Origin: Synergistaceae bacterium | GTDB lineage: Bacteria > Synergistota > Synergistia > Synergistales > Aminobacteriaceae | Direction: 5' to 3' | Length of the DNA: 64,000 nucleotides | NCBI GenBank assembly: GCA_017448795.1 | Contig: JAFSKV010000001.1 | Span: 1-64,000 of the forward strand | In this document: positions 47,196-56,354 of the stretch, piece after piece | Layout: each line of letters starts with the position of its first letter | How positions within the stretch are numbered: the stretch's first letter is position 1 | Program-made: the position numbers and the translations under genes | The notes under the pieces: generated by a model | What the model was told of the DNA's origin: nothing | Database searches by the model: none | The model's input: the letters and a program-made list of their open reading frames with translations, nothing else

Positions 47196-47472
47196 GTGTA
47201 ATAAGGTACTCTAATCCGTCAAAAAAACGATATAAAATCGCAAACAAAGGAGGTAAACTCTGCTACATAGGGTTAGAGGGAGGGAAGTGCAAGCCGACAG
47301 CACTATAAAGACCGAAATTCGATACCAGAAATGGGAGTCGCTACCGTGGGCTACACGGGAAGTCAAGCCTCCGGACTGCCGGGCAAACTCTAGTAGCAGC
47401 AGCAACGCGAACGAGGGCAGGAAGAACGAGGAAAACTCGAAAGGGTGTAGAAAGCACTTTATTACACTTTTT
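47196..47472 (+). ncRNA. Structured non-coding RNA, possibly of the raiA motif class
   Basis: No credible protein frame exists between 46979 and 47491, yet the sequence folds well. An 11-bp closing stem joins 47196-47206 (GTGTAATAAGG) to 47457-47467 (CTTTATTACAC), followed by TTTTT. A 9-bp stem joins 47209-47217 (CTCTAATCC) to 47270-47278 (GGGTTAGAG) around a small CGAT/ATCG hairpin. Further helices are AGTGC/GCACT (47286-47290 with 47300-47304), a long-range CTACAC/GTGTAG pair (47351-47356 with 47445-47450), and CGAG/CTCG (47427-47439). The run of invariant-looking unpaired purines in the middle resembles what I remember of raiA motif RNAs, but I could not compare. The class assignment is tentative, the structure itself is well supported. 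dnaJ starts 20 bases downstream. Confidence 0.62.
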
Positions 47473-47491
47473 ACGTAGCAGAGACAGACAC

Positions 47492-48109
47492 ATGGAGTAC
47501 AAAGACTATTACGGGATACTAGGTGTATCAAGGGGTGCGTCATCAGAAGAAATCAGGCGGGCATACAGGAAGCTGGCGAAGCAGTATCACCCTGACCTGA
47601 ATAAGGCACCCGGAGCAGAGGACAAGTACAAGGAAATCAACGAGGCTTACGAGGTGCTGAAAGATGCCGACAAGCGCGCGAAATATGATGCATTGGGCAT
47701 GAATTGGCATCAAGGCCAGACGTTTACGCCTCCTCCCGGAGGAACGCGTGTTGAATTTGGGGGAGATTTCAGCGATTTCTTCCAGTCATTATTTGGTTTT
47801 GGGGACATATTCGGCACTGTTCATGATGAGAAGGCAAGGGCAGATTATGACCTGACAAAGGATGTTCATGTTCCGGTTTACGCGGCTGTTCTTGGACGCA
47901 AGTTTGATGTTGACACGCCGACCGGGAAAGTTACAGTAACCATGCCTCCCGGAATGCAGGACGGGCAGAAGCTGCGTCTCCGCGGAAAAGGTTATCCCCG
48001 TCCCGGCGGCTCAAACGGTGATATGTATGTGCGTGTGAAAATCGACATCCCCAAGAGTTTAACGCCCCGTCAGCGTGAATTGTGGCAGATGATAGCGCGT
48101 GAGGGTTAA
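47492..48109 (+). CDS. Short DnaJ/CbpA-type co-chaperone lacking the zinc finger
   Basis: A 205-residue protein. Residues 1-70 form a J domain ([13 protein letters not shown] and the HPD motif in YHPDLNK), which stimulates DnaK ATPase. A Gly/Phe-rich part follows (about 75-110), then a single C-terminal substrate-binding beta domain ([35 protein letters not shown]). The Cys-rich zinc region and the second half of a full-length DnaJ are missing, as in CbpA-like short forms. There is no strong ribosome binding site. The structured RNA lies immediately upstream. Confidence 0.88.
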   Translation: MEYKDYYGILGVSRGASSEEIRRAYRKLAKQYHPDLNKAPGAEDKYKEINEAYEVLKDADKRAKYDALGMNWHQGQTFTPPPGGTRVEFGGDFSDFFQSLFGFGDIFGTVHDEKARADYDLTKDVHVPVYAAVLGRKFDVDTPTGKVTVTMPPGMQDGQKLRLRGKGYPRPGGSNGDMYVRVKIDIPKSLTPRQRELWQMIAREG

Positions 48110-48148
48110 ACGGTCTATAATCATGGCCATTTCCCGGAGGTGATAGAA

Positions 48149-48706
48149 GTGAAGTCCAAAATCTTCAACGTTCCCAACACATTGAGCCTTGTGCGTGTGT
48201 TTCTTGCGCCGTTAGTGCTGCTGTTCCTGTCATTGCGCATAGATGAGCCGGTGCCCGGCCTTTCTGATGTGAGCTGGGGCGATGCTTTGGCGGCAGCTGT
48301 GTTCATCATAGCGTCAATCACTGATGCTTTTGACGGCTATATTGCCCGGCGTTACAAGCTGGTTACGACACTCGGCAAGTTCATTGACCCATTGGCCGAC
48401 AAAGTCTTGGTTATAGCGGCTATGCTTGCGTTAATCGAGCTTGGGAGGCTTCCTGCGTGGATTGTCATGGTGATAATCACACGTGAATTTATCGTTACGG
48501 GGCTTCGTCTTGTTGCTGCGGCTGAAGGCGTGGTCATAGCCGCGTCAAAGGGCGGGAAGCTCAAGACCGTATGCCAGATTGTCGCGCTTGTGATGCTGAT
48601 GCTTCATGTTCCCGGCGGAATGGCTCTCATGTGGGTGGCTATGCTGCTGACTGTGTGGTCCGGAATGGATTATCTCATCAAGGGAAGCAGGATTATAACA
48701 GGATAA
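48149..48706 (+). CDS. pgsA: CDP-diacylglycerol-glycerol-3-phosphate 3-phosphatidyltransferase
   Basis: Makes phosphatidylglycerolphosphate, the first step to phosphatidylglycerol and cardiolipin. The 185 residues have about five to six membrane segments and the CDP-alcohol phosphotransferase motif SITDAFDGYIARR followed by GKFIDPLADK. I chose the GTG at 48149 because GGAGG lies eight bases upstream and KSKIFNVPNTLSLVR is the family start. An earlier in-frame GTG touches the ribosome binding site. It is followed by a terminator. Confidence 0.93.
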   Translation: MKSKIFNVPNTLSLVRVFLAPLVLLFLSLRIDEPVPGLSDVSWGDALAAAVFIIASITDAFDGYIARRYKLVTTLGKFIDPLADKVLVIAAMLALIELGRLPAWIVMVIITREFIVTGLRLVAAAEGVVIAASKGGKLKTVCQIVALVMLMLHVPGGMALMWVAMLLTVWSGMDYLIKGSRIITG

Positions 48707-48713
48707 ATATTTT

Positions 48714-48741
48714 CCCCCTGGTTCAAGGCCGGGGGGATTTC
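48714..48741 (+). terminator. Terminator after pgsA
   Basis: A CCCCCTGG/CCGGGGGG stem (one G-U pair) with a 7-base loop is followed by ATTTCTTTT. The stop codon of the convergent dehydratase gene lies inside the loop, so the hairpin may also act on the minus strand, where the T tract is poor. A TTTTGCTGAC copy (48742-48751) begins right after. Confidence 0.8.
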
Positions 48742-50567
48742 TTTTGCTGACGGGAAAATTCCGGGACAAGTCTCATCAGCACATTCAACGCCTCATCCGG
48801 GTATCTCATAGCATACTCAAGCCCCGTGTCAATATCAGCGCGTGAATTGTCGCCCAGCTTTATTTTGCTGACAAAGATTTTGGGATGAAGTGTACTGTTC
48901 ACCGAATTTTCATCATAGAACAGCTCCTCATAGAGTTTTTCGCCCGGCCTTATCCCCGTGTAAGTTATGTTGATGTCCCTGTAAGGCTCATACCCGCAGA
49001 GACGTATAAGAAGCTCCGCCATCTCGCGTATCACGACGGGCTCGCCCATGTCAAGCACGAAAAGTTCTCCGCCGTGCCCCATAGCCCCCGCCTGTATAAC
49101 GAGGCTGACTGCTTCAGGTATCAGCATAAAGTACCGTTTCATGTCAGGGTGCGTAACAGTAACAGGCCCTCCTGCCGCTATCTGCCGCTCAAATTTCGGG
49201 ATGACACTTCCCCTGCTGCCCAAGACATTCCCGAAGCGAACGGCCATGTACTTAGTTTCCGGGAAATTCTCCTGCGCGCGCTCAAGGAATTTTTCCGCCA
49301 GCCTCTTTGTTGCCCCCATGACGCTTGAAGGGTTGACGGCCTTATCAGTCGAAATCATGACCATACGCCCCGCATGAAATTTCCCCGACATTTCCGCGAC
49401 TGTCTTAGTCCCCAAATCGTTTACCCTCATGGCCTCCCTCGGGCAGTCCTCCATCAATGGAACGTGTTTATGTGCTGCCGCGTGGAAGACAACATCAGGC
49501 CTGTGTTTGCTGAAAATGTCAGACATCATGACTTCGTCGGCAACGTCAGCAATCACCGGGATAACAGGGACATCAACGCCCGCAAGATTTTCCATGAGGC
49601 TGTATATTGACTGCTCGCCGTGTCCAAGAGCGACGATTTCAGCGGCCTCGTTGCGTATGACCTGCCTGACAATCTCACTGCCTATTGAGCCGCCCGCACC
49701 GGTAACAAGAATTTTCCTGCCCTTGACGTAATTCACGGACTTGTCGAGTTCAATTCTGACAGGTTCACGGCCTAATAGGTCCTCAAGCCTCACAGGTCTC
49801 AATACTGACACTGAGACTTTCCCGCCCGCAAGTTCCCTCATGCTGGGAAGTATCCTGACTTCAACGCCCAAAGGTGAGAGGATGCCGAAAATTTCGCGCC
49901 TCTTTGCCCCGCTGACTGAAGGAATAGCGATTAATGCCACCTGAATATTTCCGCGCCTGACAATCTCCGCCAGCTCCCCAGTTGTGCCTAACACACGGAG
50001 GCCTGAGACCTGATGCCCTGCCTTCATCGGGTCATCGTCAGCAAAACCGACCGGCAAAAGCTCCGAGCCGTTCCGCATTAAGTCGCGCGCAAGAGTAGTC
50101 CCGGCTTCCCCCGCGCCTATGATTACCGCCCTCATTCTCTCAGTGTCAGGCCTTGCATGAAAAGATTTCGCCATGAGCCACGAGAACCTAAGCCCCCCGC
50201 ACAGGAACAATCCCGCGAAAAACGAAATAGCAAACGACGTACGCGGAAACACGGCAAGTTTCAAGATGCTGTTGATGAGGAGGAACGCTAGGACTGAGAC
50301 AATATATGTCCACACAAAGCGGCTGTAATCCTCAGTGCCTGCATGAGCCCAGATAGTCCTGTACTGTCCCGACAAAGCAAAGAGCAGCGTGCATACCGCC
50401 GGAAGAATGAAGCCTACCTTGAGCCAGTCATCGATATAACGCGGAATGACAATGCCGAGCCTTACAGCGTATCCCAGGTAGACGGCCAGAGACAGAAGGA
50501 AGAAATCAAGCGCGGCAATGATGAAACCTTTTCCTGAGAGGACGCGCCAAGTTTCTTTTGCTGACAT
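48723..50567 (-). CDS. Membrane-bound nucleotide-sugar 4,6-dehydratase (CapD/PglF/WbpM family)
   Basis: A 614-residue protein with four N-terminal membrane segments (about 15-135), a first Rossmann domain (VIIGAGEAGTTLARDL) and a C-terminal SDR domain with VTGAGGSIGSEIVRQ and STDKAVNPSSVMGATKRLAE. In the latter the usual catalytic Tyr is Met, as is normal for this family. Members convert UDP-GlcNAc to a 4-keto-6-deoxy sugar for capsule, O-antigen or protein glycans. It starts with an ATG whose context is a TTTTGCTGAC copy on the plus strand (Met-Ser-Ala-Lys). Seven bases separate it from the upstream small gene, which is on the same strand. Confidence 0.9.
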   Translation of the reverse strand: MSAKETWRVLSGKGFIIAALDFFLLSLAVYLGYAVRLGIVIPRYIDDWLKVGFILPAVCTLLFALSGQYRTIWAHAGTEDYSRFVWTYIVSVLAFLLINSILKLAVFPRTSFAISFFAGLFLCGGLRFSWLMAKSFHARPDTERMRAVIIGAGEAGTTLARDLMRNGSELLPVGFADDDPMKAGHQVSGLRVLGTTGELAEIVRRGNIQVALIAIPSVSGAKRREIFGILSPLGVEVRILPSMRELAGGKVSVSVLRPVRLEDLLGREPVRIELDKSVNYVKGRKILVTGAGGSIGSEIVRQVIRNEAAEIVALGHGEQSIYSLMENLAGVDVPVIPVIADVADEVMMSDIFSKHRPDVVFHAAAHKHVPLMEDCPREAMRVNDLGTKTVAEMSGKFHAGRMVMISTDKAVNPSSVMGATKRLAEKFLERAQENFPETKYMAVRFGNVLGSRGSVIPKFERQIAAGGPVTVTHPDMKRYFMLIPEAVSLVIQAGAMGHGGELFVLDMGEPVVIREMAELLIRLCGYEPYRDINITYTGIRPGEKLYEELFYDENSVNSTLHPKIFVSKIKLGDNSRADIDTGLEYAMRYPDEALNVLMRLVPEFSRQQKKSPRP

Positions 50568-50573
50568 GGGGGG

Positions 50574-51002
50574 CTAAAGGATGATTTTCTTTCCCGGATT
50601 GTTCGCGCCTATCCTGTCAAGCTCATTCAGGACACCCGCCGGAGCTGTCTCAATTCTCGGCTTGCTCTGCTTCTGCTGTGCTTCCTGAATGCGTTTCTGC
50701 AGCTCCTCGATTGAGCGTTTGATTTCCTTTGCGTCGCCCCTTATCCACAGCATGAGGTTATCAGCGGCGGCTTTTAGCGCGGCTTCATCGGGCATTGACT
50801 TAATCATTCCCAGCTCAAGAAGTATCCTGTTCTCATCCCTGATAGCGTCAAGAGCATCTTTTTCCGTGAACATGCCTTTCTTGTAGAGCATACGGAACAT
50901 GATATTGAAGCGTGATTTCTGGTTTTCCGTGTCGAGCGTAATATCTTCGACGCGTGAGACGAGCATACCGAGCAGCTCATCAAGTCCAATCTGCATGGGC
51001 AT
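50574..51002 (-). CDS. Small coiled-coil protein of unknown function
   Basis: A 142-residue soluble protein with no family I recognise. The N-terminal half (MQIGLDELLGMLVSRVEDI) and a central helical region lead into a probable coiled coil (about 90-120, EIKRSIEELQKRIQEAQQKQ), and the protein ends in GKKIIL. The ATG at 51002 has AAAGGAG upstream. It is divergent from dnaX and co-directional with the dehydratase gene seven bases downstream, so it is probably co-transcribed with it. The function is open. Confidence 0.72.
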   Translation of the reverse strand: MPMQIGLDELLGMLVSRVEDITLDTENQKSRFNIMFRMLYKKGMFTEKDALDAIRDENRILLELGMIKSMPDEAALKAAADNLMLWIRGDAKEIKRSIEELQKRIQEAQQKQSKPRIETAPAGVLNELDRIGANNPGKKIIL

Positions 51003-51098
51003 AATGTGAAAATCTCCTTTGCTGTTATTATTGTTGACGGGAAAATTATACCGCGCTGATAAAATTATGAGCATAATCCCAAGAAAGGAGTCCAGCCT

Positions 51099-52814
51099 AT
51101 GAGCGTCTCACTGTACAGGAAATACCGCCCTCAGACATTTTCCGGCATAATAGGCCAGAAAGCCGCCGTAAGTGTCCTGACCAGCGCAATAACCCGCCAA
51201 CGTATCGGACATGCCTATTTGTTCTCCGGCTCAAGAGGATGCGGGAAGACAAGTGCCGCCCGGATTTTCGCAAAAGCCTTGAACTGTCTTGACCGTGAAG
51301 GATATGAACCTTGCGGGAAATGCCGGAACTGCCAGGATATAACCGCCGGTGAATCGCTTGATGTTGTGGAAATCGACGGTGCTTCAAACAATGGTGTTGA
51401 CAACATACGCGGTCTCAGGGAAAATATAGCCCTCTCACCTTTTACGTCGCGTTACAAGGTTTACATCATAGATGAAGTGCATATGCTATCACAGGGTGCA
51501 TTCAACGCTTTGCTGAAGACGCTTGAGGAGCCGCCCGAACATGTGATATTCATCATGGCCACGACAGAGCCGCATAAAGTCCCGGTAACAATCCGTTCAC
51601 GCTGCCAGCATATCCCTTTCAGGTCAATAACGCCTGATGACATATGCGCGCGCCTTGAATTTGTCTGCAAAAGCGAGGGCATAACGTATGAGGCTGAGGC
51701 ACTGCGCGAGATTTCCCGGCAGGCTGACGGGGCTTTGAGGGATGCATTATCTTTGCTGGAACAGGTTTCATCGTCTGGTGAAGTTACTCTGTCCGGCGTT
51801 GAAGCAGTATTCGGGGCAGGGAGCAGGCCTGTGTTTGAACGCTGGATTTCGTCATTGCGTGAGAGACCTGAAGAGGCATATCTTGCTTTGAAAGCTATGT
51901 TTGATGCCGGAGCGTCTCCCGTCAGAGTGTTTGAGGAAATGTTCAGCCTAGCGCGTGATTTGTGGATTGTGTCAAAATGGAAGAATCTTGCTGACGGCTT
52001 GGGATTTTCCGGGCCAGAGAGGGATTTTCTTGCTGACGAGGCTTCGCGCTGGAACACGAACGAGCTTAGAATAGCAGTCAGGTCATCGCTTAGTTGTCTC
52101 ACTGAGGCAAGGCAGGGAGTGAGAAGTGATATTCTCTTGGGAATGCTCATGCTTTATCTTGAGGACAGAAATCTTTACGCCCCCCGCAAGAATGATGCCC
52201 CCGTTTCAGTCCAGGCAACACCCGCCCATGTGATGCCTGCCCCTGTAACACCCGCCCCTGTAACACCCGCCCCTGTTGGTTCACCAGTCCCAAAAGGTGA
52301 GCTTCTCGCCAAAATCAAAGAGCTGAACGCCCTCATGTGGTATGCTTTGTTTGACGCTGAGACATACGCGAGGGGCAGGGAGCTTGTGCTTGATGCGGCT
52401 CACAGGTATACTTTTTCCGTCATGAGGATAGACAGGCACGCTGCCGACCTGTCAGAGGCTTTTGCTGACTATGAGCGTGTAATTCTCCGTTTTGGCAGCT
52501 GTGAATATGTTTGTCCCAACCGTAAAGATGAAGAAATCCCAGCTTTGTCCGAGATTTTTGCGCGCAATAATTCTGCCCCTCCGCCCCAAGAATCACAGCC
52601 AGTTCCAGCCCCCAAGCCCGCCCCGGAAATCCCGATGCCAGCCCCGTCGTCCCAGCCTAAGACTACGGGTCGTCAGCCTCAAACGGCATTCGGGAAAATC
52701 ATCAGCAGTCTGCGCAGTTTTGGCCTGAAGCCTGAAATCATCACTCACACGCAGAATGAGGCGGAAACTGACACGGACACTGACACAGACTCACAGGAAG
52801 GAGACACTGAATAA
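51099..52814 (+). CDS. dnaX: DNA polymerase III tau/gamma clamp-loader subunit
   Basis: Loads the sliding clamp and couples it to the polymerase. The 571 residues have YRKYRPQTFSGIIGQ, Walker A GSRGCGKT (44-51), the zinc module (Cys63, 72, 75, 78), Walker B IIDEVHMLS, sensor TTEPHKVPVTIRSRC and a lid domain. A Pro-rich linker (four 15-base repeats at 52218-52277), a further domain and an acidic tail of Thr-Asp repeats follow. I see no obvious slippery A-run for a gamma form. AAAGGAG precedes the ATG. dnaE follows on the next base. Confidence 0.94.
   Translation: MSVSLYRKYRPQTFSGIIGQKAAVSVLTSAITRQRIGHAYLFSGSRGCGKTSAARIFAKALNCLDREGYEPCGKCRNCQDITAGESLDVVEIDGASNNGVDNIRGLRENIALSPFTSRYKVYIIDEVHMLSQGAFNALLKTLEEPPEHVIFIMATTEPHKVPVTIRSRCQHIPFRSITPDDICARLEFVCKSEGITYEAEALREISRQADGALRDALSLLEQVSSSGEVTLSGVEAVFGAGSRPVFERWISSLRERPEEAYLALKAMFDAGASPVRVFEEMFSLARDLWIVSKWKNLADGLGFSGPERDFLADEASRWNTNELRIAVRSSLSCLTEARQGVRSDILLGMLMLYLEDRNLYAPRKNDAPVSVQATPAHVMPAPVTPAPVTPAPVGSPVPKGELLAKIKELNALMWYALFDAETYARGRELVLDAAHRYTFSVMRIDRHAADLSEAFADYERVILRFGSCEYVCPNRKDEEIPALSEIFARNNSAPPPQESQPVPAPKPAPEIPMPAPSSQPKTTGRQPQTAFGKIISSLRSFGLKPEIITHTQNEAETDTDTDTDSQEGDTE
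52218..52277 (+). repeat. Four tandem 15-base repeats in dnaX linker
   Basis: Four in-frame units with the consensus ACACCCGCCCCTGTA lie back to back. The last two are identical except for one base. They encode a repeated Thr-Pro-Ala-Pro-Val segment in the flexible linker between clamp-loader and tau-specific parts. Length variation between strains is plausible but not shown. Confidence 0.8.
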
Positions 52815-55800
52815 ATGGGAAGGGATTTTGTACACCTTCATGTTCACACGGAATACAGCCTGCTTGACGGTGCAATACGCACGAAGGATTTAGCCAAGAA
52901 AGTAGCCTCATGGGACACAACAGTGAAAGCCGTAGCAATGACAGATCACGGTGTGATGTATGGAGCTGTTGAGTTTTACGAGAACTGCCTAGCTCAGGGA
53001 GTGAAGCCTATATTAGGCTGTGAGGTTTATGTTGACCCTGAGAAAATTTCCTCGCGCAGGAGCAAGCGTTTCAATCACCTTCTTCTTCTGGCTGAAAATA
53101 TGACGGGCTGGCACAACCTGATGAAGCTGGTATCAATCGCCAACACACAAGGTTTCTGGTACAAGCCCCGCATTGAGCATGACATTCTAGAGGAATACCG
53201 CGAGGGAATCATAGCAAGTTCCGCGTGCCTTGCAGGTGAAATCCCGCAGAAGATTTTAGCCGGTGATATTGACGGGGCGGAGAAATTAGCTGTCTATTAC
53301 GACGGGATTATGAGGCGCGGAAATTTCTTCCTTGAGATAATGCCCAACAGTATGCCCCAGCAGAAGACAGTGAACGAGGCTCTAATCCAGATTTCACGGA
53401 GGACAGGAATCCCCCTCATAGCCACGTGCGACTCTCATTATCTCAACAGCAGCGATTACGACTGGCACAAGACCCTTCTCAAGATTAACACTCACGCAGA
53501 TCCTGATGATGACGCGTTCGGCTTTGACCGCAACGAGTACTACCTGATGACACCTGATGAGATGTATGACAGGCTGGGGGACATTGCGCCCGATGCTCTC
53601 ACAAACACAGTCGAGATTGCCAAAAGGTGCGAGGTCAAGCTAATTCCCGACAAGAAGACCTACCTTCTGCCGCACATTGACCTGAAGGAAGGAATGACCG
53701 CCGACGATGCCCTATGTGAACGCGCACGTGAAGGCCTGAAACAGAGATTTGACGCAAGAGGCGTTGATATTCCGCAGAAATATTCTGAGCGTCTGGAATA
53801 TGAGCTTGGTGTGATAACGAAAATGGGCTTCAGTGATTACTTCCTGATAGTCTCCGGGATAATCCAGGCCGCAAAGAGCCGCAATATCCCAATCGGTCCC
53901 GGCCGAGGTTCAGCAGCAGGAAGCCTCGCAGCATGGTCGCTCAAAATCACAGAGCTTGACCCCATGAAATATAATTTGCTGTTCGAGCGTTTCCTCAACC
54001 CTGAAAGAATCTCCATGCCCGATATTGATACTGATGTGAGCGACAAAGGACGCGAGGAACTCCTAAGGTATATATCCGACTATTACGGCTCAGACCATGT
54101 AGCGCAGATAATCACTTTCGGGCGCATGAAGGGCAGGCAGTCAGTGAAAGATGTCGGCCGGGCTGTTGGTATGGACTACTCAATCATGGACAAGACCGCG
54201 AAACTTATTCCCGTCATGTGCAAGAGCCTCACTCAGGCACTGGAAGACACACCAGACCTTAAAGCCGAATATGACAGCGACCTTACTATGAGGAACATAA
54301 TCGACAAGGCTCGCAACATCGAGGGATTAGCCCGCCACACATCCCAGCACGCAGCAGGTGTTGTGATTTCCCCCGCGCCTATAACTGACATTGTCCCGGT
54401 GAAACGTCTCGGAGACGGTGAAACAGGGCAGGTTGTAACACAATTCACTATGGAGCCTGTAGAGAAACTCGGCCTCGTGAAGATGGATTTTCTTGGCCTG
54501 TCAACCCTCTCAATCATCGAGGAAGCCCTAGCCAACATCCGCAACAATGGCAAGCCCCTTCCCGACATGGACAAGGTGAACGACAGCATGAACGATGAGG
54601 CAACATTCAAGCTCTTGCAGGAGGCTGACACAATGGGAGTGTTTCAGCTTGAGTCTGACGGGATAAGGGCAATGTTACGCAAGCTGAAGACAGACTGCTT
54701 TGAGGACTTGGTTGCGGCACTGGCTATGTATCGTCCCGGACCGCTTGATTCCGGCATGGTTGACACGTACATTGACTGCAAGCACGGGCGGGCGAAGCCT
54801 TCATATCCTCATCCCCTGCTTGAGCCTGTTTTGCGTGAGACATACGGCGTTATACTCTATCAGGAACAGGTGATGCAGTGCGCTTCAGTTTTGGCGGGCT
54901 ACACACTTGGCGAGGCTGATTTATTGCGGCGCGCTATGGGCAAAAAGAAGCTGGAAGTCATGCAGGAACAGCGGGCAAAATTTCTTGAGGGCGCAAAGAA
55001 GAACGGCATCAACCCCGGCACAGCGTCATCAATATTCGACAACATCGAGAAGTTTGCGGGCTACGGTTTCAACAAGTCCCATTCTGCTGCGTATGCGCTG
55101 ATTTCATATGATACAGCGTGGCTGAAGGCAAATTACCCCGTCGAGTTCATGGCCTCCTATCTTACGTCCCAGATGAAAGCGAAACGTGAAGTGCTTGGTC
55201 ATTATGTGCTTGAAGTCAGACGGAGCGGCATCAAGGTTCTTCCCCCCGACATAAATTCATCGATGGAAAGTTTCACGGCCGTCGGAAATGTAATCAGGTT
55301 TGGGCTTGGAGCGGTCTCAAGAATGGGGCATAACACAGTCATGATGATACTGAATGAGCGTGTGAAGGGCGGAAAATTCGTGTCATTATGGGACTTCATG
55401 AAGCGCGTAGATATGAGCCTGATGAACAAAACAGTGTTCGAGAACCTCATCAAGGCTGGAGCTTTTGACGAAATCAACCCAAGCCGCGCAATGCTGCTGA
55501 ACGCCCTGCCGAAATATCTCGAAGCGGCCCAGAAAGTCAGTGCGTCAAAGAAAACTCCTCAGCTCGGACTGTTTGACACTGAGGAAGGCCTCAATGATGA
55601 TGCTGTGTCAGCAGAGCCTGAAATTCCCTTTGTCCCTGATTTTGACGAACACACGAGGCTTGATTATGAGAAGCAGGTTACGGGGCTTTACATGTCGGGG
55701 CATCCTTACGAGTCATACCAGGAAAGATTATCGCCGTTCACCAACTGCACAATCACAGGAATACCCGGCTGGAAGGCTGAGAGCATGAAGATCTGTGTCG

Positions 55801-56276
55801 GCGGAATATTAGCGTCCGTGAAGTCCAAGACCAGCAAGAAAGGCGCGCTTATGGGCTATCTTCAGCTTGAGGACACAGAAGGGAGCGTTGAGGCGGTGAT
55901 ATTCCCCAAGATGTGGGAGGAAATCAAAGGCACATTGACGGCGGGGGAAGCCTGCGTGATTGAAGGCAAAATAGATGACAGGGGGCAGCTTCTCCCTGAC
56001 AGAATCATGAAGCCCGATGAGCTTGACGTGAAAGCCTCGCGCTACGTAACAATATCGTTTGACATGGACGAGTTCAGCAGTATCAGCACGAAGCGTTTCG
56101 TCTCAGTCCTCAACAGCAGCAAAGGTACTTATCACGTGATACTTGAGCTTAAGGGGCGTGATGAAACGTTCTGTGTTTATCTCGGCGGCTCAAGCGTGAA
56201 CCCTGAGAGACTGAGCGGGGCATTGTCAGAATTTGCCGGGACTGGGAGCTTCTCAATAAGGACGGGCGCGGCGTAA
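52815..56276 (+). CDS. dnaE: DNA polymerase III alpha subunit
   Basis: The replicative polymerase, 1153 residues. It starts with a PHP domain (FVHLHVHTEYSLLDGA, 5-20), then the polymerase core with GPGRGSAAGSLAAWSL and the catalytic PDIDTDVSD, the fingers region (KKLEVMQEQRAKFLEGA, GYGFNKSHSAAYALISY), a tandem HhH region, an OB domain (ILASVKSKTSKKGALMGYLQLED) and a C-terminal region. It is DnaE1-type and lacks an inserted exonuclease. It begins directly after the dnaX stop, so the two replisome subunits are co-translated. Confidence 0.96.
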   Translation: MGRDFVHLHVHTEYSLLDGAIRTKDLAKKVASWDTTVKAVAMTDHGVMYGAVEFYENCLAQGVKPILGCEVYVDPEKISSRRSKRFNHLLLLAENMTGWHNLMKLVSIANTQGFWYKPRIEHDILEEYREGIIASSACLAGEIPQKILAGDIDGAEKLAVYYDGIMRRGNFFLEIMPNSMPQQKTVNEALIQISRRTGIPLIATCDSHYLNSSDYDWHKTLLKINTHADPDDDAFGFDRNEYYLMTPDEMYDRLGDIAPDALTNTVEIAKRCEVKLIPDKKTYLLPHIDLKEGMTADDALCERAREGLKQRFDARGVDIPQKYSERLEYELGVITKMGFSDYFLIVSGIIQAAKSRNIPIGPGRGSAAGSLAAWSLKITELDPMKYNLLFERFLNPERISMPDIDTDVSDKGREELLRYISDYYGSDHVAQIITFGRMKGRQSVKDVGRAVGMDYSIMDKTAKLIPVMCKSLTQALEDTPDLKAEYDSDLTMRNIIDKARNIEGLARHTSQHAAGVVISPAPITDIVPVKRLGDGETGQVVTQFTMEPVEKLGLVKMDFLGLSTLSIIEEALANIRNNGKPLPDMDKVNDSMNDEATFKLLQEADTMGVFQLESDGIRAMLRKLKTDCFEDLVAALAMYRPGPLDSGMVDTYIDCKHGRAKPSYPHPLLEPVLRETYGVILYQEQVMQCASVLAGYTLGEADLLRRAMGKKKLEVMQEQRAKFLEGAKKNGINPGTASSIFDNIEKFAGYGFNKSHSAAYALISYDTAWLKANYPVEFMASYLTSQMKAKREVLGHYVLEVRRSGIKVLPPDINSSMESFTAVGNVIRFGLGAVSRMGHNTVMMILNERVKGGKFVSLWDFMKRVDMSLMNKTVFENLIKAGAFDEINPSRAMLLNALPKYLEAAQKVSASKKTPQLGLFDTEEGLNDDAVSAEPEIPFVPDFDEHTRLDYEKQVTGLYMSGHPYESYQERLSPFTNCTITGIPGWKAESMKICVGGILASVKSKTSKKGALMGYLQLEDTEGSVEAVIFPKMWEEIKGTLTAGEACVIEGKIDDRGQLLPDRIMKPDELDVKASRYVTISFDMDEFSSISTKRFVSVLNSSKGTYHVILELKGRDETFCVYLGGSSVNPERLSGALSEFAGTGSFSIRTGAA

Positions 56277-56354
56277 CAGTCTGATTTTCTCCCCTTAAGT
56301 ACTGTATAATTCAGTCATCCTCAAAATATACTTCATAGGGGGGAAGCCTTTACC

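Noticed and set aside
47196-47472. RNase P, tmRNA, 6S or SRP RNA as the identity of the structured RNA
   Set aside because: No GAGGAAAGTCC-type P4 strand, no tRNA-like end, no 6S central bubble and no SRP GGAAG/AGCAG core were found.
47211-47543. Minus-strand frame of 110 residues over the RNA region
   Set aside because: No ribosome binding site, Leu/Cys/Phe-rich composition unlike neighbours, and the plus strand shows clear RNA pairing.
51099-52814. Programmed frameshift in dnaX
   Set aside because: No A-run slippery site with a following hairpin was visible in the body of the gene.
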